Positions 6,802 to 14,226 of a stretch of 27,680 bases of DNA are shown piece after piece (position 1 is the first letter of the stretch; each line of letters starts with the position of its first letter). The stretch spans positions 1 to 27,680 of IMG/VR virus record IMGVR_UViG_3300030103_005392; one strand, given 5' to 3'. Origin of the DNA: a virus. The position numbers were made by a program, and so were the translations under genes. Below the pieces are notes generated by a model, which saw nothing but the letters and a program-made list of their open reading frames with translations, was not told the DNA's origin and ran no database searches.

Positions 6802-7658
6802 TGCCAAATAGACAATATTTTAATAATGGTGGTATCATTGGTCCAAACAACGATCCACAAGTATCAGCAGAACAAATTACAACTTTTACTTCTTCAGGTA
6901 CTTTTAACCCATCTGCAGCAACTGCTGAAATTTTATTAATCGGCGGTGGCGGTGGCGGAGGCCCAAACCGAGGAGGTGGAGGCGGAGCGGGAGGCTTATT
7001 GCATTCCTCAGAGCACCCACTTAATGGATCACCTTACCCAGTTTCAATTGGTGGCGGTGGCCCTGGAGGCGGAGGTGGCCCACAAAACTTTCCAGGTGGA
7101 CAAGGTGGACAATCTACATTTGACGGACACACTGCAATCGGTGGTGGTTTCGGAGCGGGACACGGCGGTAACTCAGCGGGCGGCGCTGGAGGATCGGGCG
7201 GAGGAGCAGGACACGCAGGAGGTCCAGGATCTCCAGGATCAGCTCAACAAAACCCAAGTGGCCCTTTTACAGGATATGGATTTCCAGGCGGAGGGGGCGG
7301 AGACCCCGGAGCTGGAGGAGGCGGATCAGGCGCTACAGCTTCTCCTAGAAACACAGGAGGCGCTGGAAGACAATTCGATATAGAGAGTCCAACAGATTCA
7401 CCATCACAAACACACTATGCTTCTGGAGGAGCAGGAGGAAGAGGATCAGGTCCCCCAACTCCTGGAGGCGGAAAAAGTGCACAAGGTGGAAACTCTGGCG
7501 GAGGCGGAGGAAGTCATGGTCCTGTAACATCATCTTATGGAGGCCAAGGCGGATACGCAGTATTTAAAGAACCAGGTGGATTTGCTGGAGCTTCTGGAGT
7601 GTGGACTTTATCAGAAGTTTTAGATCTAGTTGCAGCAGGCAATTGGTCAAGCAGTTAA
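6801..7658 (+). CDS. Glycine-rich receptor-binding tail adhesin
   Basis: A 285-residue protein with three parts. Residues 1-46 form a lead-in with T-T-F-T-S-S-G-T-F-N-P and E-I-L-L-I-G, common before Gly-rich fibre tips. Residues 49-260 are dominated by glycine runs broken by short variable segments, often with Pro-Gly (P-G-S-P-G, F-P-G-G). Residues 262-285 end with S-G-V-W-T-L-S-E-V-L. Gly-rich domains of this kind pack as polyglycine-II helices in phage adhesins (established for T4-superfamily gp38). The variable loops would touch the host receptor. GC content rises sharply here because of Gly codons. It is the last tail gene before the oxygenase cassette. Confidence 0.8.
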   Translation: MPNRQYFNNGGIIGPNNDPQVSAEQITTFTSSGTFNPSAATAEILLIGGGGGGGPNRGGGGGAGGLLHSSEHPLNGSPYPVSIGGGGPGGGGGPQNFPGGQGGQSTFDGHTAIGGGFGAGHGGNSAGGAGGSGGGAGHAGGPGSPGSAQQNPSGPFTGYGFPGGGGGDPGAGGGGSGATASPRNTGGAGRQFDIESPTDSPSQTHYASGGAGGRGSGPPTPGGGKSAQGGNSGGGGGSHGPVTSSYGGQGGYAVFKEPGGFAGASGVWTLSEVLDLVAAGNWSSS

Positions 7659-7665
7659 TTCTTGT

Positions 7666-7694
7666 TTGATAAACTTTAGTTTAAGTGCTAAAGT
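7666..7694 (+). promoter_or_regulatory. Candidate sigma70-type promoter at oxygenase cassette
   Basis: TTGATA (7666-7671), a 17-base spacer and TAAAGT (7689-7694). The predicted transcript start is about 7700-7702, on or next to ATG 7700, so the message would be leaderless. This fits the lack of a Shine-Dalgarno site. It lies in the only real gap between adhesin and cassette. Confidence 0.45.
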
Positions 7695-7695
7695 T
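7672..7695 (+). repeat. 8-bp inverted repeat upstream of first oxygenase
   Basis: AACTTTAG (7672-7679) and CTAAAGTT (7688-7695) form a perfect 8-bp stem with an 8-base loop, ending four bases before ATG 7700. No T-run follows, so it is not an intrinsic terminator. It overlaps the -10 element of the candidate promoter. Confidence 0.55.
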
Positions 7696-7699
7696 ATGA

Positions 7700-8299
7700 A
7701 TGGTCTTAAAGCATAAATATATCTATTTTAGAAACGCATTCCCAAAACATCTTTGTCAAAACATAATTAAATATGGTTTGTCGAAAGGACAAGCTCATGA
7801 TGCTGTTATAGGAGATCAAAATCGAGGAGAGGTTACTAATCACAGAATAAGAAAAAGTAACGTTGATTGGCTTGAAGATAAATGGCTAAATATTAAGCTA
7901 TTTAGAATCATTGAAAAAGCAAATGAACTAGCAGGTTGGAACTTCCAAATAGATGCTGCTGAGCCTGTGCAATTTACAATATATAAACCTGGTATGCATT
8001 ATGATTGGCATGAAGATGCTTTTGAAGGTGCCTACGATAGACAAAATATACCTTATCTTAATGGTAAGGCTAGAAAATTATCCATGTCAATGTTATTAAG
8101 TGAATTCAATGAATATAAAGGTGGAGAGTTTGAAGTGGACTTTGGTAATAGAAAAGAACCCACAAGAACTGTCTACGAGATGCAAAACCAGGGAGATGCA
8201 ATAGTGTTTCCATCTGATTTATTACATAAGGTTAGACCTGTAACACATGGAACAAGATACTCATTAGTGATGTGGAGTATAGGGTGGCCATTCAAATGA
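7700..8299 (+). CDS. 2OG-Fe(II) oxygenase, prolyl-4-hydroxylase type
   Basis: A 199-residue protein of the prolyl-hydroxylase/PKHD class. Iron ligands are visible: H104-x-D106 in Y-D-W-H-E-D, and distal H176 in L-L-H-K-V-R-P; R186 (G-T-R-Y-S-L-V) would bind the 2-oxoglutarate carboxylate. Such enzymes use O2 and 2-oxoglutarate to hydroxylate a substrate, often a peptidyl residue or small molecule. ATG 7696 is out of frame, so ATG 7700 is the start; it has no ribosome site but a promoter-like element and hairpin. It follows the Gly/Pro-rich adhesin and overlaps the next gene by 4 bases. Substrate unknown. Confidence 0.85.
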   Translation: MVLKHKYIYFRNAFPKHLCQNIIKYGLSKGQAHDAVIGDQNRGEVTNHRIRKSNVDWLEDKWLNIKLFRIIEKANELAGWNFQIDAAEPVQFTIYKPGMHYDWHEDAFEGAYDRQNIPYLNGKARKLSMSMLLSEFNEYKGGEFEVDFGNRKEPTRTVYEMQNQGDAIVFPSDLLHKVRPVTHGTRYSLVMWSIGWPFK

Positions 8300-8970
8300 A
8301 CAAATTTAAAGAAAAAAATTATTTTGTAATTAAGAAAGCGATAAGCAAAGAGTTTGCAGAATTTATTTATAACTATTTAGTTCTCAAATCGAACGTTGTT
8401 AATAACCTATTTAAAGATAAATACTTAGAACCTTTCAATACAGATTTAGGAACCTTTGGTACTAATGAACAAGTTAACATACCAGAAACATATTGTTGCT
8501 ACGGTGATTTTGTAATGGAAACATTACTTCTTAAATTGAAAGGTAAGATGGAAAAACTTACAAAACTTCAATTGATACCAAACTATTCTTACACAAGATT
8601 GTATAGAAGAGGGTCTATCTTACCTAAACACAAAGACAGATTTAGTTGTGGTATATCAACTACACTTAATCTTGGTGGAGATCCATGGCCAATATATATT
8701 GAGCCTGACATGACTTACGGAAATAAATCACCTGAAGGTAAATATATTATGAGTGATAGCAAAGGTGTAAAAGTAGACTTAGCACCTGGTGATATGTTGG
8801 TTTACAACGGTATCGATTGTGAGCATTGGAGGGATGAGTTTACAGGAGAGAAATGTGGTCAGGTGTTTTTACACTATCAAGAGACAACACAAAGAGGTTT
8901 AGCTAATAAATTTGACGGAAGACCAGCTCCAGGCTTTCCAGCATTCTATAGAAAAACCAATGAAGATTGA
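8296..8970 (+). CDS. 2OG-Fe(II) oxygenase-like protein
   Basis: A 224-residue protein when started at ATG 8296, which overlaps the previous stop as ATGA; an upstream in-frame ATG at 8272 is inside the previous gene and is less likely. Y-T-R-L-Y-R-R-G-S-I-L-P-K-H-K-D carries H112-x-D114, followed by a strand T-T-L-N-L-G-G. Distal H177 lies in C-E-H-W-R-D-E-F, and the end of the core has V-F-L-H-Y. This is the double-stranded beta-helix layout of 2OG oxygenases seen in many marine phages. Substrate unknown. Its stop overlaps the halogenase by 11 bases. Confidence 0.8.
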   Translation: MNKFKEKNYFVIKKAISKEFAEFIYNYLVLKSNVVNNLFKDKYLEPFNTDLGTFGTNEQVNIPETYCCYGDFVMETLLLKLKGKMEKLTKLQLIPNYSYTRLYRRGSILPKHKDRFSCGISTTLNLGGDPWPIYIEPDMTYGNKSPEGKYIMSDSKGVKVDLAPGDMLVYNGIDCEHWRDEFTGEKCGQVFLHYQETTQRGLANKFDGRPAPGFPAFYRKTNED

Positions 8971-10486
8971 TAAAATTGTTATCGTAGGAGGTGGTTCATC
9001 TGGATGGATGACCGCTGCAACCCTTATTAAATTGTTTCCTAGTAAAAAGATTACATTAATAGAATCTAAAAATTATAAAATAGTTGGTGTAGGAGAGAGC
9101 ACATTAGGAACTATAAACCAATGGTTATCTTTACTTAAAATTAAAGATAAGGATTTTTTACCATATACAGATGGAAGTTATAAACTAAGTATAAGGTTTG
9201 AAGACTTCTATAGGAAGGACGAGAGTTTTCATTATCCGTTTGGACTACCTTACGAAGATAATTTATGGTCTGGAAAGAACACTTGGTATTTTAAAAAAAT
9301 GTTAAAACGAAACACAATGGTTTCGAATTATGCAAACTTTTTATATCCACAAATGCAATTAGTAAAATATAATAGAATAGGTATAAACAAAGATGGAGAA
9401 CTTGGTAACTTTTCATTTGCTAATGACACAGCTTATCACTTTGATGCAACAAAGTTTGGACAATGGTTGAAAGAAAAAATATGTATACCTGAAGGTGTTG
9501 AACACATTATTGATGATATTGAATCTGTAGAACAAGATGAAAATGGTGTCGTATCTCTTAACAATAAGTACAAAGCTGATTTATATATTGATTGCACAGG
9601 TTTCAAATCATTATTACTTGGTGAAAATCTTAAAGTGCCTTTTAAAAGTTATGAGAACCTTTTACCAAACAATAGTGCATGGGCTACAAGAATTCCTTAT
9701 GAGGATAAAGAAAAACAATTAGTGCCTTATACAAATTGTAAAGCTGTAGAGAACGGCTGGATCTGGACAATACCAAGTTGGAATAGAATCGGTACAGGTT
9801 ATGTTTATTCAGATAAATACATAAGCGATGAAGACGCTTTAGCACAATTAAAAAAACATTTAGGTAAGGAAGATATAGAAGCTAACAACATAAAAATGAG
9901 AATTGGTATGCATGAAAAGATCTTTGTAAAAAATGTAGTAGCAATAGGATTATCTGCAGGTTTTATTGAGCCACTAGAAAGTAATGGTTTGTTTACTGTA
10001 CATGAATTTCTTATTGAATTAGCAAGAACATTAAGAAGACCTAATGTAAATCAATTAGATAGAGATGAGTTCAATCATTGCTGTAAAGGTACCTTTGATC
10101 GTTTTGCAGAATTTGTAGCTGTGCATTATTACATGTCAGCAAGAGATGATACTCAATATTGGAGAGATCTTACAAACAAATCAATAGCAAAAGAAAAGAT
10201 GGGTAGTTACGATATTGAAAGATTAATTGAACATAAAAATAATTATAACTATTACAGTGAAACAGGCTTGCAATGTATTGCGACTGGTATGTATAGGTTT
10301 CCAACAGATGATATTGCGATAGCTACAGAAAATTATCTTAAAGAAAAAACTAACGATTGGCTTCTGGATAAATTTGGTAAAGATATTACTGAGAGAGAAC
10401 GAACGGTAGGAAGATGGAAGGAAGCTGCATTAAAAAAACCAAAATTAATTGATGTTCTAGCTGATATACATGCAAAAAGAAATTAA
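8960..10486 (+). CDS. Flavin-dependent tryptophan-type halogenase
   Basis: A 508-residue protein from ATG 8960; a longer in-frame start at 8912 would lie deep in the previous gene and precede the FAD-binding strand. Features of the PrnA/RebH family: dinucleotide motif G10-G-G12-S-S-G15 after the first strand, V-G-V-G-E-S-T (residues 42-48), K75 in G-S-Y-K-L-S-I-R-F at the place of PrnA catalytic Lys79, W267-I-W-T-I-P272 matching the WxWxIP signature, and E340 in P-L-E-S-N-G at the place of PrnA Glu346. It would use FADH2, O2 and halide to halogenate an electron-rich substrate. Phage halogenases of this class are known (VirX1 from cyanophage Syn10). Substrate here unknown. Confidence 0.92.
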   Translation: MKIDKIVIVGGGSSGWMTAATLIKLFPSKKITLIESKNYKIVGVGESTLGTINQWLSLLKIKDKDFLPYTDGSYKLSIRFEDFYRKDESFHYPFGLPYEDNLWSGKNTWYFKKMLKRNTMVSNYANFLYPQMQLVKYNRIGINKDGELGNFSFANDTAYHFDATKFGQWLKEKICIPEGVEHIIDDIESVEQDENGVVSLNNKYKADLYIDCTGFKSLLLGENLKVPFKSYENLLPNNSAWATRIPYEDKEKQLVPYTNCKAVENGWIWTIPSWNRIGTGYVYSDKYISDEDALAQLKKHLGKEDIEANNIKMRIGMHEKIFVKNVVAIGLSAGFIEPLESNGLFTVHEFLIELARTLRRPNVNQLDRDEFNHCCKGTFDRFAEFVAVHYYMSARDDTQYWRDLTNKSIAKEKMGSYDIERLIEHKNNYNYYSETGLQCIATGMYRFPTDDIAIATENYLKEKTNDWLLDKFGKDITERERTVGRWKEAALKKPKLIDVLADIHAKRN

Positions 10487-10976
10487 AACATTTATAGAGC
10501 AACCTGTCTTCTTGTTTGTAGAAAAAATAAAAATTGATATAAAATATTTTAAACATAGAATCGATGAAGGTATAGCACACGAATCAAATAAAAATTATCA
10601 ATCAAATGTTCAATCTAAAATGACAGCTTGGAATTTTTTCTGTGATGATGAGGTGTTTATAAAACAAGTTTTTCGTCCTGCGAGAAATATTATAGAGACA
10701 AGAACAAGGGAAGGTAAATTTAAATTACATAATGCATGGGGAATAAAACAATCTAACGATGAGAAAACAATTAGCCATGACCACAGACCAAGCTTGGCTT
10801 CAGGTGTTGTCTATTTAGATGATTGTGATCAAGAGTTACGTTTTGATCAAATAGACCAGGTCATCAAACCTCAAAAAGGCTTATTAGTATTGTTCTCTGG
10901 TATTCTAAATCATTATACAAATAGGAATAAATCAAATGACAAATACGCATTATCCTTCAATCTCTTCTACGTTTAG
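10470..10976 (+). CDS. Putative 2OG-Fe(II) oxygenase, His-x-His variant
   Basis: A 168-residue protein. I-S-H-D-H-R-P-S-L-A-S-G-V-V-Y-L carries H103-x-H105 before the strand S-G-V-V-Y-L, resembling the '2OG-FeII_Oxy_5' group of phage and marine bacterial proteins, where the usual Asp can be His. Distal H148 is in L-N-H-Y-T-N, and the usual 2-oxoglutarate-binding Arg position appears to be Lys (K158, D-K-Y-A-L-S-F-N). It starts 17 bases before the halogenase stop. Because of the His/Lys substitutions, it could be altered in activity or non-catalytic. Substrate unknown. Confidence 0.65.
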   Translation: MQKEIKTFIEQPVFLFVEKIKIDIKYFKHRIDEGIAHESNKNYQSNVQSKMTAWNFFCDDEVFIKQVFRPARNIIETRTREGKFKLHNAWGIKQSNDEKTISHDHRPSLASGVVYLDDCDQELRFDQIDQVIKPQKGLLVLFSGILNHYTNRNKSNDKYALSFNLFYV

Positions 10977-11556
10977 TACAGATTGGATAATTATTACTAA
11001 TATAAATGTAAAAGGTTTGAAAACACAAATAAACAAACTTACTAAAAAATCAATTGAAGTAAATGTTGAAGAGCGATCTACTTCAGGTGGAGTGTCAAGG
11101 CAATACGATATCTTTTCACAAATTAAATATAATGCAGGGTTACCTACACCATCACAAAAATATTTTCATTATATTAGAGATGAGGTACAAAAAGCTTTAC
11201 ATTTGAAATTCAACCATAACTTTAACTTACAATATATTTCAGGTTGGACTGTGAAGGGAGAAGAGCATACATATCATACTTTGCACAAGCATAACTACAA
11301 AAACAAAATAAGTGTTGAAAAGAAAAATTTAGAAGTAGCCTCTGTAGTCTATTTAGATGTGCCTAAATATGATGAGAAACATTCAAAAGATGCTAACAAT
11401 TTTTATTGTGTTCTTAATAATGAATACATAAAATATTATTCATACAAACCAAAAATAGGAGATCTCATTATATTCCCTATTTGGTTATGGCACGGCTCAT
11501 ATCCACAAACCAAAGGTACGAGACAAACTCTTAACTTAGATTTTAAATTATTATGA
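10936..11556 (+). CDS. Putative 2OG-Fe(II) oxygenase with His cluster
   Basis: A 206-residue protein. Histidines at 111, 114, 117 and 119 sit before E-V-A-S-V-V-Y-L-D-V, so the metal pair is probably H117-x-H119. Distal H186 is in W-L-W-H-G-S-Y-P and R196 in G-T-R-Q-T-L-N-L-D-F. This is the same layout as the preceding gene, suggesting an old duplication followed by strong divergence. ATG 10936 lies 41 bases inside the previous gene, preceded by AGGAA; no better ATG exists downstream before conserved sequence. It overlaps the next gene by 4 bases. Substrate unknown. Confidence 0.65.
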   Translation: MTNTHYPSISSTFSTDWIIITNINVKGLKTQINKLTKKSIEVNVEERSTSGGVSRQYDIFSQIKYNAGLPTPSQKYFHYIRDEVQKALHLKFNHNFNLQYISGWTVKGEEHTYHTLHKHNYKNKISVEKKNLEVASVVYLDVPKYDEKHSKDANNFYCVLNNEYIKYYSYKPKIGDLIIFPIWLWHGSYPQTKGTRQTLNLDFKLL

Positions 11557-12110
11557 ACATAAAAGTTATAGATAATTTCATACCATTACAGACACAGAAT
11601 GAGCTGAAAGATTTAATGATTGGAAGGGAAAGAATATTCCCTTGGTTCTTTATTCCAGATGTAACAGGTTCAGGAGATCAAAATAGATCAGCCGTACAAC
11701 ATGAATTCTATAATCTTTCTAATGGAGTGAACTCAAATTTTTTAGAGAATATTTTACCAGTGGTAAAAAATTTCAATAGACCTGACCTTTGTGTACTAAG
11801 AGCCAATTCATTTTTACAATTTCCAAATCCTGATTATAAACAATATGATACACCACATTTAGATATGCCAAAATATGATAGATCATATACGATAGTCCTA
11901 TACTATGTATGTGATTCAGAAGGACAAACAATATTTTTTAACTCTAAAAACAAGGTCATTAAAAAAGTTATGCCTAAACAAGGGCGGGTTGCTATCTTTG
12001 ATGGGTCTATTCTACATACAGCTTACCAACCAACAAAATCCGTACGATGTATTATAAATTTTAATATAAATAATACATTTATGGACAATATCAGTTCTTT
12101 AACCATTTAG
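11553..12110 (+). CDS. 2OG-Fe(II) oxygenase
   Basis: A 185-residue protein with a clear core: H102-L-D104 in D-T-P-H-L-D-M-P, a strand T-I-V-L-Y-Y-V, a turn D-S-E-G-Q-T-I-F-F, then P-K-Q-G-R-V-A-I-F-D-G, distal H155 in I-L-H-T-A-Y-Q-P, and R165 in V-R-C-I-I-N-F-N. This matches the short stand-alone oxygenases common in marine phages. The start overlaps the preceding stop as ATGA, so the whole cassette from 7700 is a coupled unit. It is the last gene before a fresh promoter-like element. Substrate unknown. Confidence 0.8.
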   Translation: MNIKVIDNFIPLQTQNELKDLMIGRERIFPWFFIPDVTGSGDQNRSAVQHEFYNLSNGVNSNFLENILPVVKNFNRPDLCVLRANSFLQFPNPDYKQYDTPHLDMPKYDRSYTIVLYYVCDSEGQTIFFNSKNKVIKKVMPKQGRVAIFDGSILHTAYQPTKSVRCIINFNINNTFMDNISSLTI

Positions 12111-12136
12111 ACAAACCTTACATAATGGTGTAAAAT
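12108..12136 (+). promoter_or_regulatory. Candidate sigma70-type promoter for tail hub gene
   Basis: TAGACA (12108-12113), a 17-base spacer and TAAAAT (12131-12136), each matching 5 of 6 consensus bases. Counting from the -10, the transcript start falls on about 12143, the first base of the ATG, which predicts a leaderless message. No Shine-Dalgarno site is present. Confidence 0.5.
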
Positions 12137-12151
12137 ACGCTTATGCCATTA
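12123..12151 (+). repeat. 11-bp hairpin containing the hub start codon
   Basis: Arms 12123-12133 and 12141-12151 pair over 11 positions (nine Watson-Crick, two G-U) around a 7-base loop. ATG 12143-12145 lies fully in the downstream arm. The candidate -10 element overlaps the upstream arm, so a transcript starting at 12143 would not carry that arm. Confidence 0.55.
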
Positions 12152-14062
12152 ACTAAAGTAAATTTTGCACCTGGTTTCAATAAACAAGCTTCTGAGTCAG
12201 GAGCCGAAAACCAATGGGTTGACGGAGATTTTGTAAGATTTAGATACGGAATGCCTGAAAAGATTGGTGGTTGGGATGAGATTAAAGACTCAAAACTAGT
12301 AGGTGCAGCAAGAGATATTCACAGTTGGTCAGATTTAGCAGGTAGAAGATACCTTGCTATCGGTACAAACAAAGCTTTGTACATTTACAATGGTGATGAT
12401 TATTACGACGTCACACCTTTCAACACAGCTTTGGCTCAGTCAGGTTGTAACATCACAACAACTAGCGCTTCGAGAACTGTAACGATTACTTCTCCAGCGC
12501 CCCACAACCTCGAACCAGGCGATATCATATCGTTTGTTAATGCTGGATCTTTTAATGCAGCACAAACAGGATATGTTGCATCTGATTTTGACAATGTATT
12601 ATTTGAAGTACAGTTAGCTCCAACATCAACAACTTTTACAATTTTAATGCCTAGCGCAGAATCAGGTTCAGGCACTACAAATAACGGAACATTAGATCTT
12701 AAAGCTTATTTTCAAATAGGTCCATTATTACAAGGTTTCGGTTTTGGTTGGGGAACTGCATTATGGGGTGGATCAACTTGGGGTACACCTAGATCAACTT
12801 CGTCTGCAGTTTTAGATCCAGGTTCTTGGTCTTTAGATAATTATGGTGAGTTACTGATTGCAACAGTAAAGAATGGAGTAACATTACAATGGGATCCAGA
12901 TAATGGTAACGGTATTAATACAAGAGCAGTTGTATTGTCAGGAGCTCCGACTAAATCTGTAATGACTTTGGTTTCTGACAAAGATAGACACCTAATACAT
13001 TTGGGAACAGAAACAACAATTGGTAATACGGCAACACAAGATAAAATGTTTATAAGATTTTCAGATCAAGAAAGTCTTACTGATTACACAGCAACATCAA
13101 CGAACACTGCAGGATCAATGCGAATCGATAGCGGAACTAAAATTGTTGGAGCTGTAAAAGGTAAAGATTATACTTTGATACTCACAGATACATCAGCATA
13201 CTTAATGCAATTTGTAGGTCCACCTTTTACCTTTAGTATTAGGCAGGTTGGTTCAAATTGTGGATGTGTCGGTCAGCATGGAATAGTTTACGCTAATGGT
13301 GCAGTATATTGGATAGGAAACTCAGGTGGTTTCTTTATGTTTGACGGAACGGTAAAAGCTCTACCATCACTTGTTGAAGATTTTGTATTTACTACAGAAG
13401 ATGGTGCACCTGGATTTAATTTTGCTAGTGGAAGTGAACTATGCTATGCTTCACAAAATAGTTTGTACTCTGAGATTTATTGGTTTTACGCTGCGTCTAA
13501 CTCAAACTTTGTAAACAGATTAGTCGCCTATAATTATGCTGAGCAAACTTGGTACACTAGCACCTTAGCAAGAACAACATACACTGATACAAAAGTATTT
13601 AACGATCCAATAGCTACAGAGTTTACAAACAATGTTGCACCAACAACACCAACAATTCAAGGTGTGTCTGAAGGATCCTCACAGGTATTTAACCATGAAG
13701 TTGGTAGAAACGAAGTTCTAGCTAATGGAACTGTAAATGCAATTCCTGCGTTTATTCTTTCTGGAGATTTTGATTTAGATGCTCAAGGTGATGGTGAGTT
13801 CTTTATTAAGATAAGAAGATTTATACCAGATTTTAAATATATAAATGGTGATGCAAAAGTAACACTTACATTGAGAGACTTTCCATCTCAAACACAGGCT
13901 AGCTCACCCTTAGGGCCATTTACAGTTAACTCATCTACGAGTAAGGTAGACACAAGAGCAAGAGCTAGGCTTGCAGCAGTGAAAGTAGAGAATGATGGAA
14001 TTAATCAAAGTTGGAGATTTGGACAATTTAGATTTGACATACAACCTGATGGAAGAAGATAA
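12143..14062 (+). CDS. Tail hub/DNA-stabilisation protein (P22 gp10-like)
   Basis: A 639-residue protein starting P-L-T-K-V-N-F-A-P-G-F-N-K, with W-V-D-G-D-F-V-R-F-R-Y-G and P-E-K-I-G-G-W. This opening is typical of P22 gp10-like stabilisation/hub proteins of short-tailed phages, which close the tail channel below the portal ring. The body is beta-rich, with repeated short strands as in a propeller. Residues 203/208/213 form one W-G-x3-W-G-x3-W module like those in the 3715-5232 protein. The C-terminus has S-W-R-F-G-Q-F-R-F-D-I. It restarts the structural genes after the enzyme cassette and overlaps the next start by one base. Confidence 0.75.
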   Translation: MPLTKVNFAPGFNKQASESGAENQWVDGDFVRFRYGMPEKIGGWDEIKDSKLVGAARDIHSWSDLAGRRYLAIGTNKALYIYNGDDYYDVTPFNTALAQSGCNITTTSASRTVTITSPAPHNLEPGDIISFVNAGSFNAAQTGYVASDFDNVLFEVQLAPTSTTFTILMPSAESGSGTTNNGTLDLKAYFQIGPLLQGFGFGWGTALWGGSTWGTPRSTSSAVLDPGSWSLDNYGELLIATVKNGVTLQWDPDNGNGINTRAVVLSGAPTKSVMTLVSDKDRHLIHLGTETTIGNTATQDKMFIRFSDQESLTDYTATSTNTAGSMRIDSGTKIVGAVKGKDYTLILTDTSAYLMQFVGPPFTFSIRQVGSNCGCVGQHGIVYANGAVYWIGNSGGFFMFDGTVKALPSLVEDFVFTTEDGAPGFNFASGSELCYASQNSLYSEIYWFYAASNSNFVNRLVAYNYAEQTWYTSTLARTTYTDTKVFNDPIATEFTNNVAPTTPTIQGVSEGSSQVFNHEVGRNEVLANGTVNAIPAFILSGDFDLDAQGDGEFFIKIRRFIPDFKYINGDAKVTLTLRDFPSQTQASSPLGPFTVNSSTSKVDTRARARLAAVKVENDGINQSWRFGQFRFDIQPDGRR

Positions 14063-14226
14063 TGGCTAAAGTACAAGTATTTTTACCTGAACCACCAATA
14101 GAATTTAGTACGGATTCTTTTAGACAAATTAACTTGGCTTTAGAAACATTACAGAATCAATTAAATACATCTTACCAAAGAGAACAAAAAAACGACAGCG
14201 AAGCTTTTAATTATTTTTTATCATGA
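14062..14226 (+). CDS. Small conserved phage protein (54 aa)
   Basis: A 54-residue frame: M-A-K-V-Q-V-F-L-P-E-P-P, then a probable amphipathic helix (F-R-Q-I-N-L-A-L-E-T-L-Q-N-Q-L-N). It begins in the TAATG of the hub stop and ends in the ATGA of the next start, so it is tightly coupled on both sides. I recall similar small proteins beside hub genes in marine phages. Role unknown; the helix suggests a small oligomer or a partner of the hub. Confidence 0.7.
   Translation: MAKVQVFLPEPPIEFSTDSFRQINLALETLQNQLNTSYQREQKNDSEAFNYFLS

Noticed and set aside
6946-7383. 145-residue open frame overlapping the adhesin
   Set aside because: It is the +1 shadow of the Gly-rich region, open because Gly codons rarely create stops; it has no ribosome site and no coherent protein pattern.
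7672-7695. Intrinsic terminator after the adhesin
   Set aside because: A stem is present but no T-run follows, and the stem is A-T rich.
8272-8295. Upstream in-frame ATG for the second oxygenase
   Set aside because: The ATGA overlap at 8296 is the same coupling used by neighbours; the extra eight residues are encoded within the conserved end of the previous gene.
8912-8959. Upstream in-frame ATG for the halogenase
   Set aside because: It would add 16 residues before the first FAD-binding strand and deepen the overlap with the oxygenase; ATG 8960 gives the family's usual start.
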